This document shows, one piece after another, positions 17,511 to 26,291 of a DNA stretch of 64,000 nucleotides. Position 1 is the stretch's first letter. Every line of letters begins with the position of its first letter. This DNA comes from an uncultured Alphaproteobacteria bacterium (GTDB lineage: Bacteria; Pseudomonadota; Alphaproteobacteria; RF32; CAG-239), in the NCBI GenBank assembly GCA_934277545.1, contig CAKQUG010000003.1:124001-188000 (forward strand), in the 5' to 3' direction. The notes beneath the pieces are model-generated. The model saw only the letters and a list, made by a program, of their open reading frames with translations, had not been told where the DNA came from and made no database searches. The translations under genes and the position numbers were made by a program.

Positions 17511-17783
17511 TCAGTTCAGGGCAATAACTTTAATATTATCGGCCAAATATTTTTCAATTCCGTCATTTATCATTTTAAGTAAAATCTCGGCTTCGTGCCG
17601 GCTAATGCTTGCTTCAACCGAACGAACCAGCGCTTGAATGTCGTTATTGTTTACATATTCGTCAAACGCCAGCACCAGGTTGGTTTTAGATGATAAATAA
17701 GCTCCTTTTTGCGCCTCGGGATAATTTTCGGCAAAATCAAAAAAGATTTTATCTGCAATGTCTTTCAGTTTTTTTAAATTCAT
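17511..17783 (-). CDS. Hypothetical small cytoplasmic protein
   Basis: A 90-residue protein starting MNLKKLKDIADKIFFDFAEN from ATG 17783, chosen over the longer frame because CAGGTGG lies just upstream. It is helical and acidic, with no signal peptide or membrane segment (SRHEAEILLKMINDGIEKYL). I do not recognise a family. It lies between lon and a two-gene envelope operon on the same strand, 69 nt after that operon. Confidence 0.6.
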   Translation of the reverse strand: MNLKKLKDIADKIFFDFAENYPEAQKGAYLSSKTNLVLAFDEYVNNNDIQALVRSVEASISRHEAEILLKMINDGIEKYLADNIKVIALN

Positions 17784-17852
17784 ATTCCACCTGCTAAATA
17801 AGATATAATTCTTATTTATAACGGGCGTCAATAGTTTTTTTCTTATATTTTC

Positions 17853-18767
17853 TTATTTTTTATGATTTAATTCACTTTTTTCTAATTTTTTTTGTAAATA
17901 TTTGTTAATTTTATTATTTGCGTCGTTTATCGCTGAGGTCAGCAGCTTTTTTATCAGGGTGTCGGCTATTTGCTGTTCGTCTTTGTCAGCGGCGAATAAA
18001 ATGAAATGAGTTTGCTCCTGCCGTATCGGCATAAAGTCGCTGTCAAACGCCGCCTCGGTGCGGAGCTCCACCACCATTTGCATTTTGCGGTTGGTTTTAT
18101 CTATTTTATCTACAACAGCCTTATTTAAAAGCGGAGTTACCACAAAATCAGCCAACTCTTTGTTATCGGTGATGTAATAATAATCGCTGTGCGAAAATTG
18201 CTCTTTCAGCCAATCGGTGTAATGATTGTTTTCGGTTTTATCCCAAAATTTCATATCAGCAATGTATAAAAGTTTCTTTTCTTTGAGATTTTGCGGCTTA
18301 AACGCGGTTTTATTATTTACTTCTTCGGCGACTTCTTCCGCCATTTTGGTTTCGGCGTCGGGATTTATATGCGCCGGCTCGGCGGCTTTTTTATGTTCCT
18401 CCACCAAAGCGGACAATTCTTTGTCATCTATTGCTAAATCGGCCGTAACTTTTACGCAGACGCGATTTGGTTCGGACAAGGTAATTGTATGCTTTACGTT
18501 TTGCAGATATTCGTCAATCAGGCGATAGGCGATAATGTCAACCACCGCCGGAGAAAGATTGCTGTTGTGCTTTTGAATAACGCCGGAAGTTTTTACAGCG
18601 GTAAGGCTGGCTTTGTCTACCGCACGATATTCCATGGTTTTGGCATCAAATCCTTCCTGACGGTCGTCGCAGGCGTCGGCTTCTACATTTTTAAATTCGG
18701 CGGACGCCGGCAAAATTTTCAAACAAACCAGCAGAGCCAGAGCAAAGATATATTTATTGCCACGCAT
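17853..18767 (-). CDS. Exported protein, possibly CsgG/LpoB-like
   Basis: About 304 residues from ATG 18767, which has GGTGG upstream. The signal peptide (KYIFALALLVCLKILPASA) predicts export. The N-terminal part is rich in Asp and Lys. The C-terminal part has KKLLYIADMKFWDK and ELADFVVTPLLNKAVVD, then amphipathic strands, like CsgG/LpoB-type domains that bind partners in the periplasm. This resemblance is from memory and weak. It starts 6 nt after the lipoprotein gene at 18773 with which it shares the pattern, so the two likely act together. Confidence 0.55.
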   Translation of the reverse strand: MRGNKYIFALALLVCLKILPASAEFKNVEADACDDRQEGFDAKTMEYRAVDKASLTAVKTSGVIQKHNSNLSPAVVDIIAYRLIDEYLQNVKHTITLSEPNRVCVKVTADLAIDDKELSALVEEHKKAAEPAHINPDAETKMAEEVAEEVNNKTAFKPQNLKEKKLLYIADMKFWDKTENNHYTDWLKEQFSHSDYYYITDNKELADFVVTPLLNKAVVDKIDKTNRKMQMVVELRTEAAFDSDFMPIRQEQTHFILFAADKDEQQIADTLIKKLLTSAINDANNKINKYLQKKLEKSELNHKK

Positions 18768-18772
18768 TTTTA

Positions 18773-19426
18773 TTACCACCAGCTTCTGTCGCCATCAGTT
18801 TGGTGTATAACCTCGGTCCATTCGCCGATTTTTACGCCGTCGGTGCCGGAAAGTTCCAAGGTGTATTTAATGGCCGGAACTTGTTTGGTCGGAGTGTCAA
18901 ACCAATCGGCCGAGGTGGTGATTTTATATTCGGCGTCTTTGAGTTTGTCGGTTAAAATAACCGTACTGACATTGTTTAAGCGCTTTTTCATGGACTTAAC
19001 TCCTTTGTCAGCGCCTTTAGGCAAATCTTCGGCTGCCATTTGGGTTTCGGCGATATACACTTTCACTGGCTTATCGCTGAACACGGCTTTAGCGTCATTT
19101 AACATGGTGTTAACCGTGCGGTTGGCAGAAATTACATAAATTTCCGGCAGTTCGGGAATGATAGTCTGCTGCTGTTCAGTTGTTTCCAACACATCATCAG
19201 GGCAGCAACGGCGCTTTTTATGCGTGGAAACGACTTCGGTTACGCGCGGTTTTAGAACCAGCGGCTCGGCGGCTGCCTGAGGGCAGTTATTATCCAAACA
19301 GGCATAAGAACACGGCACGCTCACCGTTTCGGGATAAACTACCTGATAGGTTTCAGGTGTTTCAGCAGTTTGCGCAGCGCAGCCGCTGATGGCCAGCAAG
19401 GTTCCCAGCAACACAGTTTTTTTCAT
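18773..19426 (-). CDS. Lipoprotein, possibly LpoB/CsgG-like
   Basis: A 217-residue lipoprotein, MKKTVLLGTLLAISGCAAQ with lipobox ISGC. ATG 19426 is preferred because GGAG lies upstream; an in-frame ATG at 19441 has none. The N-terminal third is Cys- and Pro-rich (PCSYACLDNNC, RRCCPDD). The C-terminal region (VNTMLNDAKAVF..., DAEYKITTSADWF..., GEWTEVIHQTDGDRSWW) resembles LpoB-type outer-membrane activators of cell-wall synthases in layout. It is the first gene of a two-gene operon. Function is inferred only. Confidence 0.6.
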   Translation of the reverse strand: MKKTVLLGTLLAISGCAAQTAETPETYQVVYPETVSVPCSYACLDNNCPQAAAEPLVLKPRVTEVVSTHKKRRCCPDDVLETTEQQQTIIPELPEIYVISANRTVNTMLNDAKAVFSDKPVKVYIAETQMAAEDLPKGADKGVKSMKKRLNNVSTVILTDKLKDAEYKITTSADWFDTPTKQVPAIKYTLELSGTDGVKIGEWTEVIHQTDGDRSWW

Positions 19427-19566
19427 CTTTAAGCACTCCATATTTAAACTTAAATTTATTTTTACATCGCTACCCTTAAAAATACCTTAATATTTGTAAA
19501 GATTTGCTTGAAAATTCGGTAAAGTTTGCCTATGCTGATTTTTAGTTTTAATAAAGGATAAAACCT

Positions 19567-20004
19567 ATGCTTATTACGTTTTTGGTTGTTATTGCTCCGT
19601 TTTTAATGCTGATTCCGCCTTTGCAGCGCAATCGTTTTTTTATTTTGTATTTCGCCATGATGATGCTGGCGGCGTATGTTACCGAAAATCATTATTTCAG
19701 GGTAATTATGTTTTCTCATAAAGCCTTTTTGGTGTTTATAGTTTATCATTTGTGCTGTATCAATTTGGCAACATTTATAGCCTATGGGGCCGATAAACGA
19801 GCCGCTTTGCGCGGGGAGTGGCGTGTGCCGGAAATGCAGTTGCACGCATTGGAATTTTTAGGCGGCTGGCCCGGAGCGATTATCGCTCAAAAGTTCTTTC
19901 ATCACAAAACCAAAAAACGCAGCTTTCGGGTAATGTTTTGGCTGATGCTTGTCTTTGAGCTTGCCGCCGTTTATATTATCTTACGTTATTTGAAATTGAT
20001 TTAA
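19567..20004 (+). CDS. DUF1294-family membrane protein
   Basis: A 145-residue protein with four hydrophobic helices. Between helices 3 and 4 sits the family signature YGADKRAALRGEWRVPE, then LHALEFLGGWPGA and FFHHKTKKRSFR. DUF1294 proteins are small inner-membrane proteins of unknown function. A weak AAGGA site precedes ATG 19567. It lies 12 nt before the DUF4139 gene, so the two probably share a transcript. Confidence 0.82.
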   Translation: MLITFLVVIAPFLMLIPPLQRNRFFILYFAMMMLAAYVTENHYFRVIMFSHKAFLVFIVYHLCCINLATFIAYGADKRAALRGEWRVPEMQLHALEFLGGWPGAIIAQKFFHHKTKKRSFRVMFWLMLVFELAAVYIILRYLKLI

Positions 20005-20016
20005 GGAGATTAAATT

Positions 20017-21483
20017 ATGCGCAATACTTTAATTTTGCTTTTAGCCGGAACATTTTTAGCTTCGGTTCCGGCAAACGCCGAACAGATTTTGCTGAAAAAT
20101 AATAACAGCAAGCTGACTTTGAGTATTTATAACCAAAATTTGGCGTTGGTTAAAGATATTCGGCCGGCAGATATAAAAGCCGGAATGTCAGAAGTGATTT
20201 TTGACGGCGTGGCGCAGCAGATTCAACCGGAAACCGCCATGCTTTACGGACAGGATATTAAAGTTTTGGAACAGAATTACAGCTATAATGTAATCAGTTA
20301 TGAAAATATGCTAAATCAATCTGTCGGGCAGGAAGTTAACACCATGCGACAAAATCCGCAGACCGGCGAAAATATTTTTGAAAAAGCCGTGTTAATCGGT
20401 GCCGCTTACGGTCAACCGGTGTTAAAGTTTCCGTATGGTATAGAAACCAATTTCAATGGCAGAATCGTGTTTAATCAAATTCCGAGCGGCGTCAGCGACA
20501 AACCGACTTTAACCGCAAAAATAAACAATAAAAAAGCCGGCAGCAAAAATTTGTTTTTGGCTTATCTTACCGGCGGTTTAAGCTGGAGAACCGACTATGT
20601 CGCCACCATTGCTGATAAAAATAAACTGGATTTAACCGGCTGGGTTACCATTAACAATAATTCGGGCGTTGATTATAACGACGCTAAAATTCAGCTGATT
20701 GCCGGTGATGTTAATGTTGTGCGTCCGGTTGTGCAGCCGCGTTTGCTGATGGCTAAAATGTCGATGGCGGCAATGGACAACGGTGTTGAAGCTGCGGCAA
20801 TGGGCTCGGTTGCGCCTGAGCAAATAAGCAATTATGAACTATATACCTTGCCGGCAATCACAACCATAAAAGATAAGCAAACCAAGCAAGTAGGTTTAAT
20901 TGAAAAATCCGGCGTAAACTATGTTAAGGAATTTAATTTCCGCTCTCCGCTGTATTTTGGCGGCAGCTATGAGTTTGAAAAGCAGCACCCTAGCATTACT
21001 TATGTTTTGGAAAATGTGCAAAAATCCAACTTGGGAATTTCATTGCCGGCCGGGACCATGCGTTTTTATGAAAACGATAAAAACGGCAATCTGCAATTTA
21101 TCGGCTCTACCGACATAGCCAACACCGCCAAAGAAGAAACTTTGCGTCTGAATTTGGGCGAAGCCTTTAATTTAACCTTAAAAGGAAAAGTGGCTAAAGT
21201 TTCGGAAAAAGAAGTTGAGCGCAAGCCGCAAAAACAATGCTATAATGTTAAACTGCTGAAAACCTATACGGCGGAAACGACGGTCAGTAATGCCGATACG
21301 GCAGAAAACAGCGTGATTATCAGCCAAAATCTTCCGGATAATTATAAAATTGTTAAAGAAAGCCTTAAAGGCGCGGTTAAAAACGCTCAAACCCGCCAAT
21401 GGACGGTTAAAGTTCCGGCAAACGGCAAAACAACCTTGTCTTACACCGTGGAAATTCCGCAAACCACGCGTGTTTGCGACTAA
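20017..21483 (+). CDS. DUF4139-domain exported protein
   Basis: A 488-residue protein with a signal peptide (MRNTLILLLAGTFLASVPANA). The body is rich in beta strands, with NLALVKDIRPADIKAGMSEV, YLTGGLSWRTDYVA and GWVTINNNSGVDYNDAKIQLIAGDVN, phrases typical of DUF4139 proteins. The end VPANGKTTLSYTVEI resembles the family C-terminus. AAGGAG precedes the ATG. A terminator hairpin follows. Function unknown; the periplasm is likely. Confidence 0.82.
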   Translation: MRNTLILLLAGTFLASVPANAEQILLKNNNSKLTLSIYNQNLALVKDIRPADIKAGMSEVIFDGVAQQIQPETAMLYGQDIKVLEQNYSYNVISYENMLNQSVGQEVNTMRQNPQTGENIFEKAVLIGAAYGQPVLKFPYGIETNFNGRIVFNQIPSGVSDKPTLTAKINNKKAGSKNLFLAYLTGGLSWRTDYVATIADKNKLDLTGWVTINNNSGVDYNDAKIQLIAGDVNVVRPVVQPRLLMAKMSMAAMDNGVEAAAMGSVAPEQISNYELYTLPAITTIKDKQTKQVGLIEKSGVNYVKEFNFRSPLYFGGSYEFEKQHPSITYVLENVQKSNLGISLPAGTMRFYENDKNGNLQFIGSTDIANTAKEETLRLNLGEAFNLTLKGKVAKVSEKEVERKPQKQCYNVKLLKTYTAETTVSNADTAENSVIISQNLPDNYKIVKESLKGAVKNAQTRQWTVKVPANGKTTLSYTVEIPQTTRVCD

Positions 21484-21500
21484 ATACTTTTGCAATAATC

Positions 21501-21534
21501 CAAACACCCTGTCAAATTGCTGGCAGGGTGTTTG
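21501..21534 (+). terminator. Terminator between DUF4139 gene and the barrel protein gene
   Basis: CAAACACCCTG pairs with CAGGGTGTTTG around a 12-nt loop, followed by CTTTT. It lies between convergent genes and probably serves both. Confidence 0.8.
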
Positions 21535-21552
21535 CTTTTGGTTAAGTCAAAT

Positions 21553-22110
21553 TTAGAATCTGTATTGCAAACCGGCGGTAACTTCTTTAAAGTTATTGGT
21601 GTAACCGGAGCCGATGTAGGAATATCTGCCGACAACTCTGGCGCCCCAATGCTTATCAAAGTCATATTGCAAACCCAAACCGGCGCGATAGCCGACTTTA
21701 TTATATGAACTTTTCGGAAAACCTTTGTATTTGCCGTGGAAAATACCTGCGCCGACCGTGCCGAGAGCGCTCAGCTTAGAACACATAATCGGATATTTTC
21801 CATAGGCGTCCAAAGCGTAAACCGAAAAATGATTTTTACCGCGTTTATCTTCTAAAGTACGGCCTTTTACTTCGCCGGACTGCTGATAGGTAAATTCCAA
21901 GTCCCAATTTTGATATAATTGCATACCGACGTTGGCTTTGCCGGAGTGGAAGTATTTTTTCATTTTATTTGCCTGATTGCCTTGTTTAGCTTTAAAGAAA
22001 GAATAGTCGGCACCAATGTATGGACTATATTCATTCATATTCCAGTTCATAGCTTGGGCGTTAAGCGAAAAAATACAAGCAACACCTGCCAACAATAATG
22101 TTTTTTTCAT
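21553..22110 (-). CDS. Small outer-membrane beta-barrel protein
   Basis: A 185-residue protein with signal peptide MKKTLLLAGVACIFSLNAQA. The mature part alternates aromatic and small residues in about eight strands (YSPYIGADYSFFK, WDLEFTYQQSGEV, GYRAGLGLQYDF, ARVVGRYSYIGSG) and ends YRF, the C-terminal aromatic signal for barrel insertion. It resembles OmpA/Opa-like porin-family barrels with no linked periplasmic domain. It faces the UDG gene divergently. Confidence 0.8.
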   Translation of the reverse strand: MKKTLLLAGVACIFSLNAQAMNWNMNEYSPYIGADYSFFKAKQGNQANKMKKYFHSGKANVGMQLYQNWDLEFTYQQSGEVKGRTLEDKRGKNHFSVYALDAYGKYPIMCSKLSALGTVGAGIFHGKYKGFPKSSYNKVGYRAGLGLQYDFDKHWGARVVGRYSYIGSGYTNNFKEVTAGLQYRF

Positions 22111-22257
22111 GTTTTAATCTCCATTTATAAATGTGTTAAATGACAAATCAAGTATTTCGCAACACTTTCAAAGTTGTATATAACAGTGAAAAAATGAATT
22201 TAAATAGAGACAGTTAAAAAAAATCACGCTACACTGTTGCCGATATAGGAGGCTTAG

Positions 22258-22890
22258 ATGTTTTGTAATCCAAAAAAAGATTGTGCATTATGTCCGCGTT
22301 TGGTGGAATTCCGCCGCGGCAATCAGCAAAAATTTCCGGCTTACCACAATGGACCGGTTACGCCTTTCGGCTCGCTTGACGCGCAAATTTTGGTGGTGGG
22401 ACTGGCTCCGGGGCTGAACGGTGCTAATCAGACCGACCGTCCGTTTACCAACGATTATGCCGGTGATATTCTTTATCCGGCGTTAAAAAAATACGGTTTG
22501 GCGCAAGGAAATTATCAAAAACGCAAAGATGACGGCTTTGAACTGATAAATGTGCGGGTTACCAATTCCGTGCGCTGCGTGCCGCCGCAAAATAAAGTTA
22601 ACGCCGCCGAAATTGCCTCCTGCCGCCCGTTTTTACAGCAGGAAATTGCCGCTATGCCAAACTTGAAAGTTATTTTATCTTTGGGTTCGATTTCTCACGG
22701 TGCGGTTTTGCAGGCGCTGGGCTACACCAAAGCCGGTTTTAAGTTTGCACACGGTGCCGAACATTTTTTGCCGAAACATAATATCATACTGTTGGATTCA
22801 TATCATACTTCGCGCTATAATATTAACACAAATGTTTTAACGGCGGAAATGTTTGATAAAATTATCGCCCGACTTAAAGAGCTGCTTTGA
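22258..22890 (+). CDS. Family 5 (UDGb-type) uracil-DNA glycosylase
   Basis: A 210-residue protein. Cysteines at the N-terminus (CNPKKDCALC) and later (VRCVPP, ASCRPF) fit the four-Cys [4Fe-4S] cluster of the thermostable UDG superfamily. The motif GLAPGLNGANQTDRPFTNDY aligns with the family 5 active-site motif, with no catalytic Asp/Asn at the family 1 or 4 position. The second motif is DSYHTSRYNINT. It removes uracil and related damaged bases for base excision repair. AGGAGG precedes ATG. Confidence 0.85.
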   Translation: MFCNPKKDCALCPRLVEFRRGNQQKFPAYHNGPVTPFGSLDAQILVVGLAPGLNGANQTDRPFTNDYAGDILYPALKKYGLAQGNYQKRKDDGFELINVRVTNSVRCVPPQNKVNAAEIASCRPFLQQEIAAMPNLKVILSLGSISHGAVLQALGYTKAGFKFAHGAEHFLPKHNIILLDSYHTSRYNINTNVLTAEMFDKIIARLKELL

Positions 22891-22940
22891 CTTGAAATTT
22901 TGCGCGGCTTTGCCCATATTTTGCAAGAAAGGAAAAATAA

Positions 22941-24683
22941 TTGAAAAAATTGCTGATGTTGTTTTTTTGCGCTTTTATGTTTAATTCGCCTTGCGTGCAG
23001 GCGGAGGAAAGCCGTAAAAGCACGGATAACACGACGATTGAGCTTTTTTCGGGCGACAAAGCCGAATATGTTGCGCGCTTTGCCATTAAAGACGGATGGC
23101 ATATTTATTGGAGCAATCCCGGAGAAATCGGGCGTCCGACCACAGTTTTCAGCAATAAAGCTGACAGCGGTTTGAAAATTATAAACCAATCCGCTCCGCA
23201 GATTGTTAAAGCCTTTGATATTATAGATGAATATGTTTACAAAAAATCGGCATATTTTCACCTTAAACTTCAGCAAACCAAAGACGTTGAACTTACTTTT
23301 TCTTTTGTGGAATGTAATGATGTGTGCAAACCGCAGTCTTTGAGTTTTGACCTGCAAGAATTACCGCAGACGCCGAAAGAAATTTGGGAAGATTTACAAA
23401 CGGACTTGAAGTCTGCATTGCCGCAAAAAATAAATGTCAGCAGCCCGACCTCGCAAAATAAAATTAAGTTAGAGCTGCCGCCGCATAGTAATATCAGTTT
23501 TTTGCCGGCACAAGCAGGTAGGGTGGCGGAACAGTCGGTAAAAATCAGCGAAGAGCGCAATAAAACCTATATCAGTTGGGAAAATAGCCAAGAAAACAGT
23601 GAGGCTTTGTCGCAGGCGCTGGTGGTTACGCCGGATAAGTCGTATGCTTTGGAAATTGATTATCAAGATACGTCGAGCTTTGGGGTTTATTATATTTTGC
23701 TGTTGGCCTTCTTAGGTGGATTGATTTTGAATGCTATGCCGTGCGTTTTTCCGATTTTGTCGCTTAAAATATTTTCTTTGCTGAAAAATCAAAATGAGGC
23801 AGGGCGTTTTGCCAATGCGTTCGGCTACACGCTCGGAGTTTTTGTCTGCTTTATGATTTTGACCACGATTTTGGTGCTTATAAAACAGCAAGGAGCGGCC
23901 ATCGGTTGGGGATTTCAGCTGCAATCTCCTTGGTTTGTAGGTACTATGGCGGTGGTTTTCGGCATTTTGTTTTTATTTATGATTGATATTTTGCATTTTC
24001 CGAACTTTAATACGGATAAAACCTATAAACTTTCTGGGGTAAACGCTTTCAGTACCGGATTTTTTGCCGTTTTAATCGCCAGTCCGTGCACAGGGCCGTT
24101 TATGGGCGCGGCTATCGGCTATGCTTTTATGCAAAGCAATTTGCAAATTTATGCCGTTTTTGCAATGTTGGCTTTGGGATATGCTGTGCCGTATGCTTTA
24201 ATCGAGCTGTTTCCAGCGGCGCTTGAACGTGTTTTGCCCAAACCCGGAAAATGGATGCAAACCGTAAAGTATGTGCTGTCGGTTCCGTTGTTTTTAACAA
24301 TGCTGTGGCTGCTTGGTATTTTGGCCACACAGCTAAATTTGACGGAATCAAAAGAAACAGCAGAATTGAATTGGCTGCCGTATGATGAAGCTCAAATCGG
24401 CGAAGCGGTTGCAAACGGGGAAAGGGTGTTTATAGATTTTACGGCTGACTGGTGCCTGACTTGTCAGTTTAATGAAAAAATTTTATTGAACACCGAGCGT
24501 TTTAAACGCTTTGCCGCAGAAAAAAATGTCAAACTGTTCCGCGCTGATTTAACAGAAGATAATGAAGAATATACAGCCGCGCTTAATGCTTACGGCCGAG
24601 ACGGAATTCCGGTGTATGTTTATTACGTTAACGGGAAATATGAAATTCTTCCGCTGTTTTTCAGTGTCGGCAGCTTAAAATAA
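22941..24683 (+). CDS. DsbD/ScsB-like thiol:disulfide interchange protein
   Basis: A 580-residue membrane protein starting at TTG 22941 after AAAGGA. Order: signal peptide, periplasmic domain with DGWHIYWSNPGEIG and a Cys pair ECNDVCKP (about residues 120-126), then eight hydrophobic helices with the reductase cysteines AMPCVFP and ASPCTGP, then a thioredoxin domain with WCLTCQ. DsbD-type proteins carry electrons from cytoplasmic thioredoxin to periplasmic partners. The IYWSNPGE N-terminal domain is more like ScsB than classical DsbD. Confidence 0.88.
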   Translation: MKKLLMLFFCAFMFNSPCVQAEESRKSTDNTTIELFSGDKAEYVARFAIKDGWHIYWSNPGEIGRPTTVFSNKADSGLKIINQSAPQIVKAFDIIDEYVYKKSAYFHLKLQQTKDVELTFSFVECNDVCKPQSLSFDLQELPQTPKEIWEDLQTDLKSALPQKINVSSPTSQNKIKLELPPHSNISFLPAQAGRVAEQSVKISEERNKTYISWENSQENSEALSQALVVTPDKSYALEIDYQDTSSFGVYYILLLAFLGGLILNAMPCVFPILSLKIFSLLKNQNEAGRFANAFGYTLGVFVCFMILTTILVLIKQQGAAIGWGFQLQSPWFVGTMAVVFGILFLFMIDILHFPNFNTDKTYKLSGVNAFSTGFFAVLIASPCTGPFMGAAIGYAFMQSNLQIYAVFAMLALGYAVPYALIELFPAALERVLPKPGKWMQTVKYVLSVPLFLTMLWLLGILATQLNLTESKETAELNWLPYDEAQIGEAVANGERVFIDFTADWCLTCQFNEKILLNTERFKRFAAEKNVKLFRADLTEDNEEYTAALNAYGRDGIPVYVYYVNGKYEILPLFFSVGSLK

Positions 24684-24749
24684 AACTAAAATTCTTCCGT
24701 CATTCTCGGATTTATTCCTAGTGGTTTCAGCTTTGAAATTTTGCAGCAA

Positions 24750-24780
24750 AAAGCCGGCTGTTAAATAAACAACCGGCTTT
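24750..24780 (-). terminator. Terminator between the DsbD-like gene and the repeat protein gene
   Basis: AAAGCCGGCTGTT pairs with AACAACCGGCTTT (one mismatch). On the minus strand the stem is followed by TTTTT, so it suits the downstream-facing minus-strand gene best. Confidence 0.75.
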
Positions 24781-24785
24781 CAGTG

Positions 24786-26111
24786 TTAGTTTTGGTGAGA
24801 GTTATAAAACTCTTTCAGTTTCCAAAAATGATTTGTGGCATAAGCGTTAAAAACGTCGCGCGAGATGGATACATTCATAATCCTTTTTTTAAGACTGTCT
24901 TCCATCGAGTCAACCAAGCTGTCGTGCGAGATGGCCAGGCTTTCCATTATTTTTTTTAGGTAAGCGTCGCCTTTGGCCGAAAGCATTTGAAAACGCAGGT
25001 AGATTTTCAAAAATCCGAAATCCTTGACGTATTCCATCAAAATAACATCGTTACCGTCGTGCAAACGATACTTTGTCAGATACTCGTTTAAGAGTTCGGG
25101 TTCGGCTTTTTTTATCAGCACAGCTTCAGCATTTTTGTGAAGCTGACGTTCGGCGATATAGGTCAAAATTTCTTCTTTGTTATCGCGCTTTAACAGTGCA
25201 ATTTCAGCTTTATCGGTAAGTCCATATTTGTGGATATAAGCGATAAGCTCTTCAGAAGAAGCTTGCTTGACATAGGCAATCTGCGCTTCGTCTCCCTTAA
25301 AACCGTGGTATTTGGCATATTCTTCAACCAGATGCGGAAACTGACTTATAAATAACTTTTGTGCAGTTCCAAGCAGCTTAAATTGCTCGATATATTCTTT
25401 TACCACGTCGGGATGTTCGGCCAGCAATACCTCGACGGCTTCAATACAGAGGTTGTATTTGCCTTTTTGCAAAGTTTCGAGATAGCGTCTCAGCTCATTG
25501 TCGTAGACCATTTCAACCAGCAATTTTTCCGCCAATTTAGAACAGCAGACATAATCAGATTCCAGCAGCTCTTTGAGTAAAAAGTTGTCCGAGAACCGAA
25601 TCAGATGGATTTCGGCCTTTTCGCATAAGTCGTTATTTTCGAGATAGGCGAGAAGTTTTTCCACACTCAGCGATTTAATCAGCTCTTTTTCAAATTCGTC
25701 CTTGGGCTGCTTGAATTTGCGCAGCTCGTTGGCGCATCTGGTTAAAAGCGTGATGTTGTCGGTGTTTTTAGCCAAATGCAGGGCAAATCTCGGCAGATAA
25801 GCTGCCGTTCGCGGAGAGTTGGTAAAAACCATATTGTCAAACGCACAGAGAATTTCACTTTTAACATCGCGGTCAATAATAGAGAACAGCGCGTTATCAG
25901 TAAATTCTGTTTCCGTGCAAAGCATTGCGTGAATCAACGAGGTATTACCACGGTCGATAATCTCTTGCTGAGCTTGCGGTGTTAATTTAACGCCGTTATT
26001 TGCAAGGTAATCAATTACCTTGTTAACGCTTTTTGACGCCACATAGTTCAACTGTTTTTGTTCCAGATACTCTTTGGTATCTTTAGAACGGCTAAATAAA
26101 TTCCAAAACAT
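24786..26111 (-). CDS. Alpha-helical repeat protein of unknown function
   Basis: A 441-residue protein with no signal peptide. The centre repeats a helix-pair unit of about 26-28 residues: LLAYLENNDLCEKAEIHLIR, ELIAYIHKYGLTDKAEIALL, ILTYIAERQLHKNAEAVLIK and LLNEYLTKYRLHDGNDVILM are clear copies. An alpha-solenoid scaffold is the likely fold. The N-terminus (FWNLFSRSKDTKEYLEQKQL) is basic. I do not recognise a named family. It is a single gene with its own terminator. Protein binding is a reasonable but unproved role. Confidence 0.7.
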   Translation of the reverse strand: MFWNLFSRSKDTKEYLEQKQLNYVASKSVNKVIDYLANNGVKLTPQAQQEIIDRGNTSLIHAMLCTETEFTDNALFSIIDRDVKSEILCAFDNMVFTNSPRTAAYLPRFALHLAKNTDNITLLTRCANELRKFKQPKDEFEKELIKSLSVEKLLAYLENNDLCEKAEIHLIRFSDNFLLKELLESDYVCCSKLAEKLLVEMVYDNELRRYLETLQKGKYNLCIEAVEVLLAEHPDVVKEYIEQFKLLGTAQKLFISQFPHLVEEYAKYHGFKGDEAQIAYVKQASSEELIAYIHKYGLTDKAEIALLKRDNKEEILTYIAERQLHKNAEAVLIKKAEPELLNEYLTKYRLHDGNDVILMEYVKDFGFLKIYLRFQMLSAKGDAYLKKIMESLAISHDSLVDSMEDSLKKRIMNVSISRDVFNAYATNHFWKLKEFYNSHQN

Positions 26112-26291
26112 ACTCTATAAAAATTTGTTAATAATAAATGAATGTGCTAAGTATAGGCTTGTTTTGTATATTTGTCAACAAATATGGCAAACTTATAAAT
26201 ATGTAGATAATTGAGTAAAAGTTTTTGCAAAAGGCGGAAAAGTAATTAAAGATAGGTTAATATTTTAAATTGATGAACGCGGAGAACTAAA

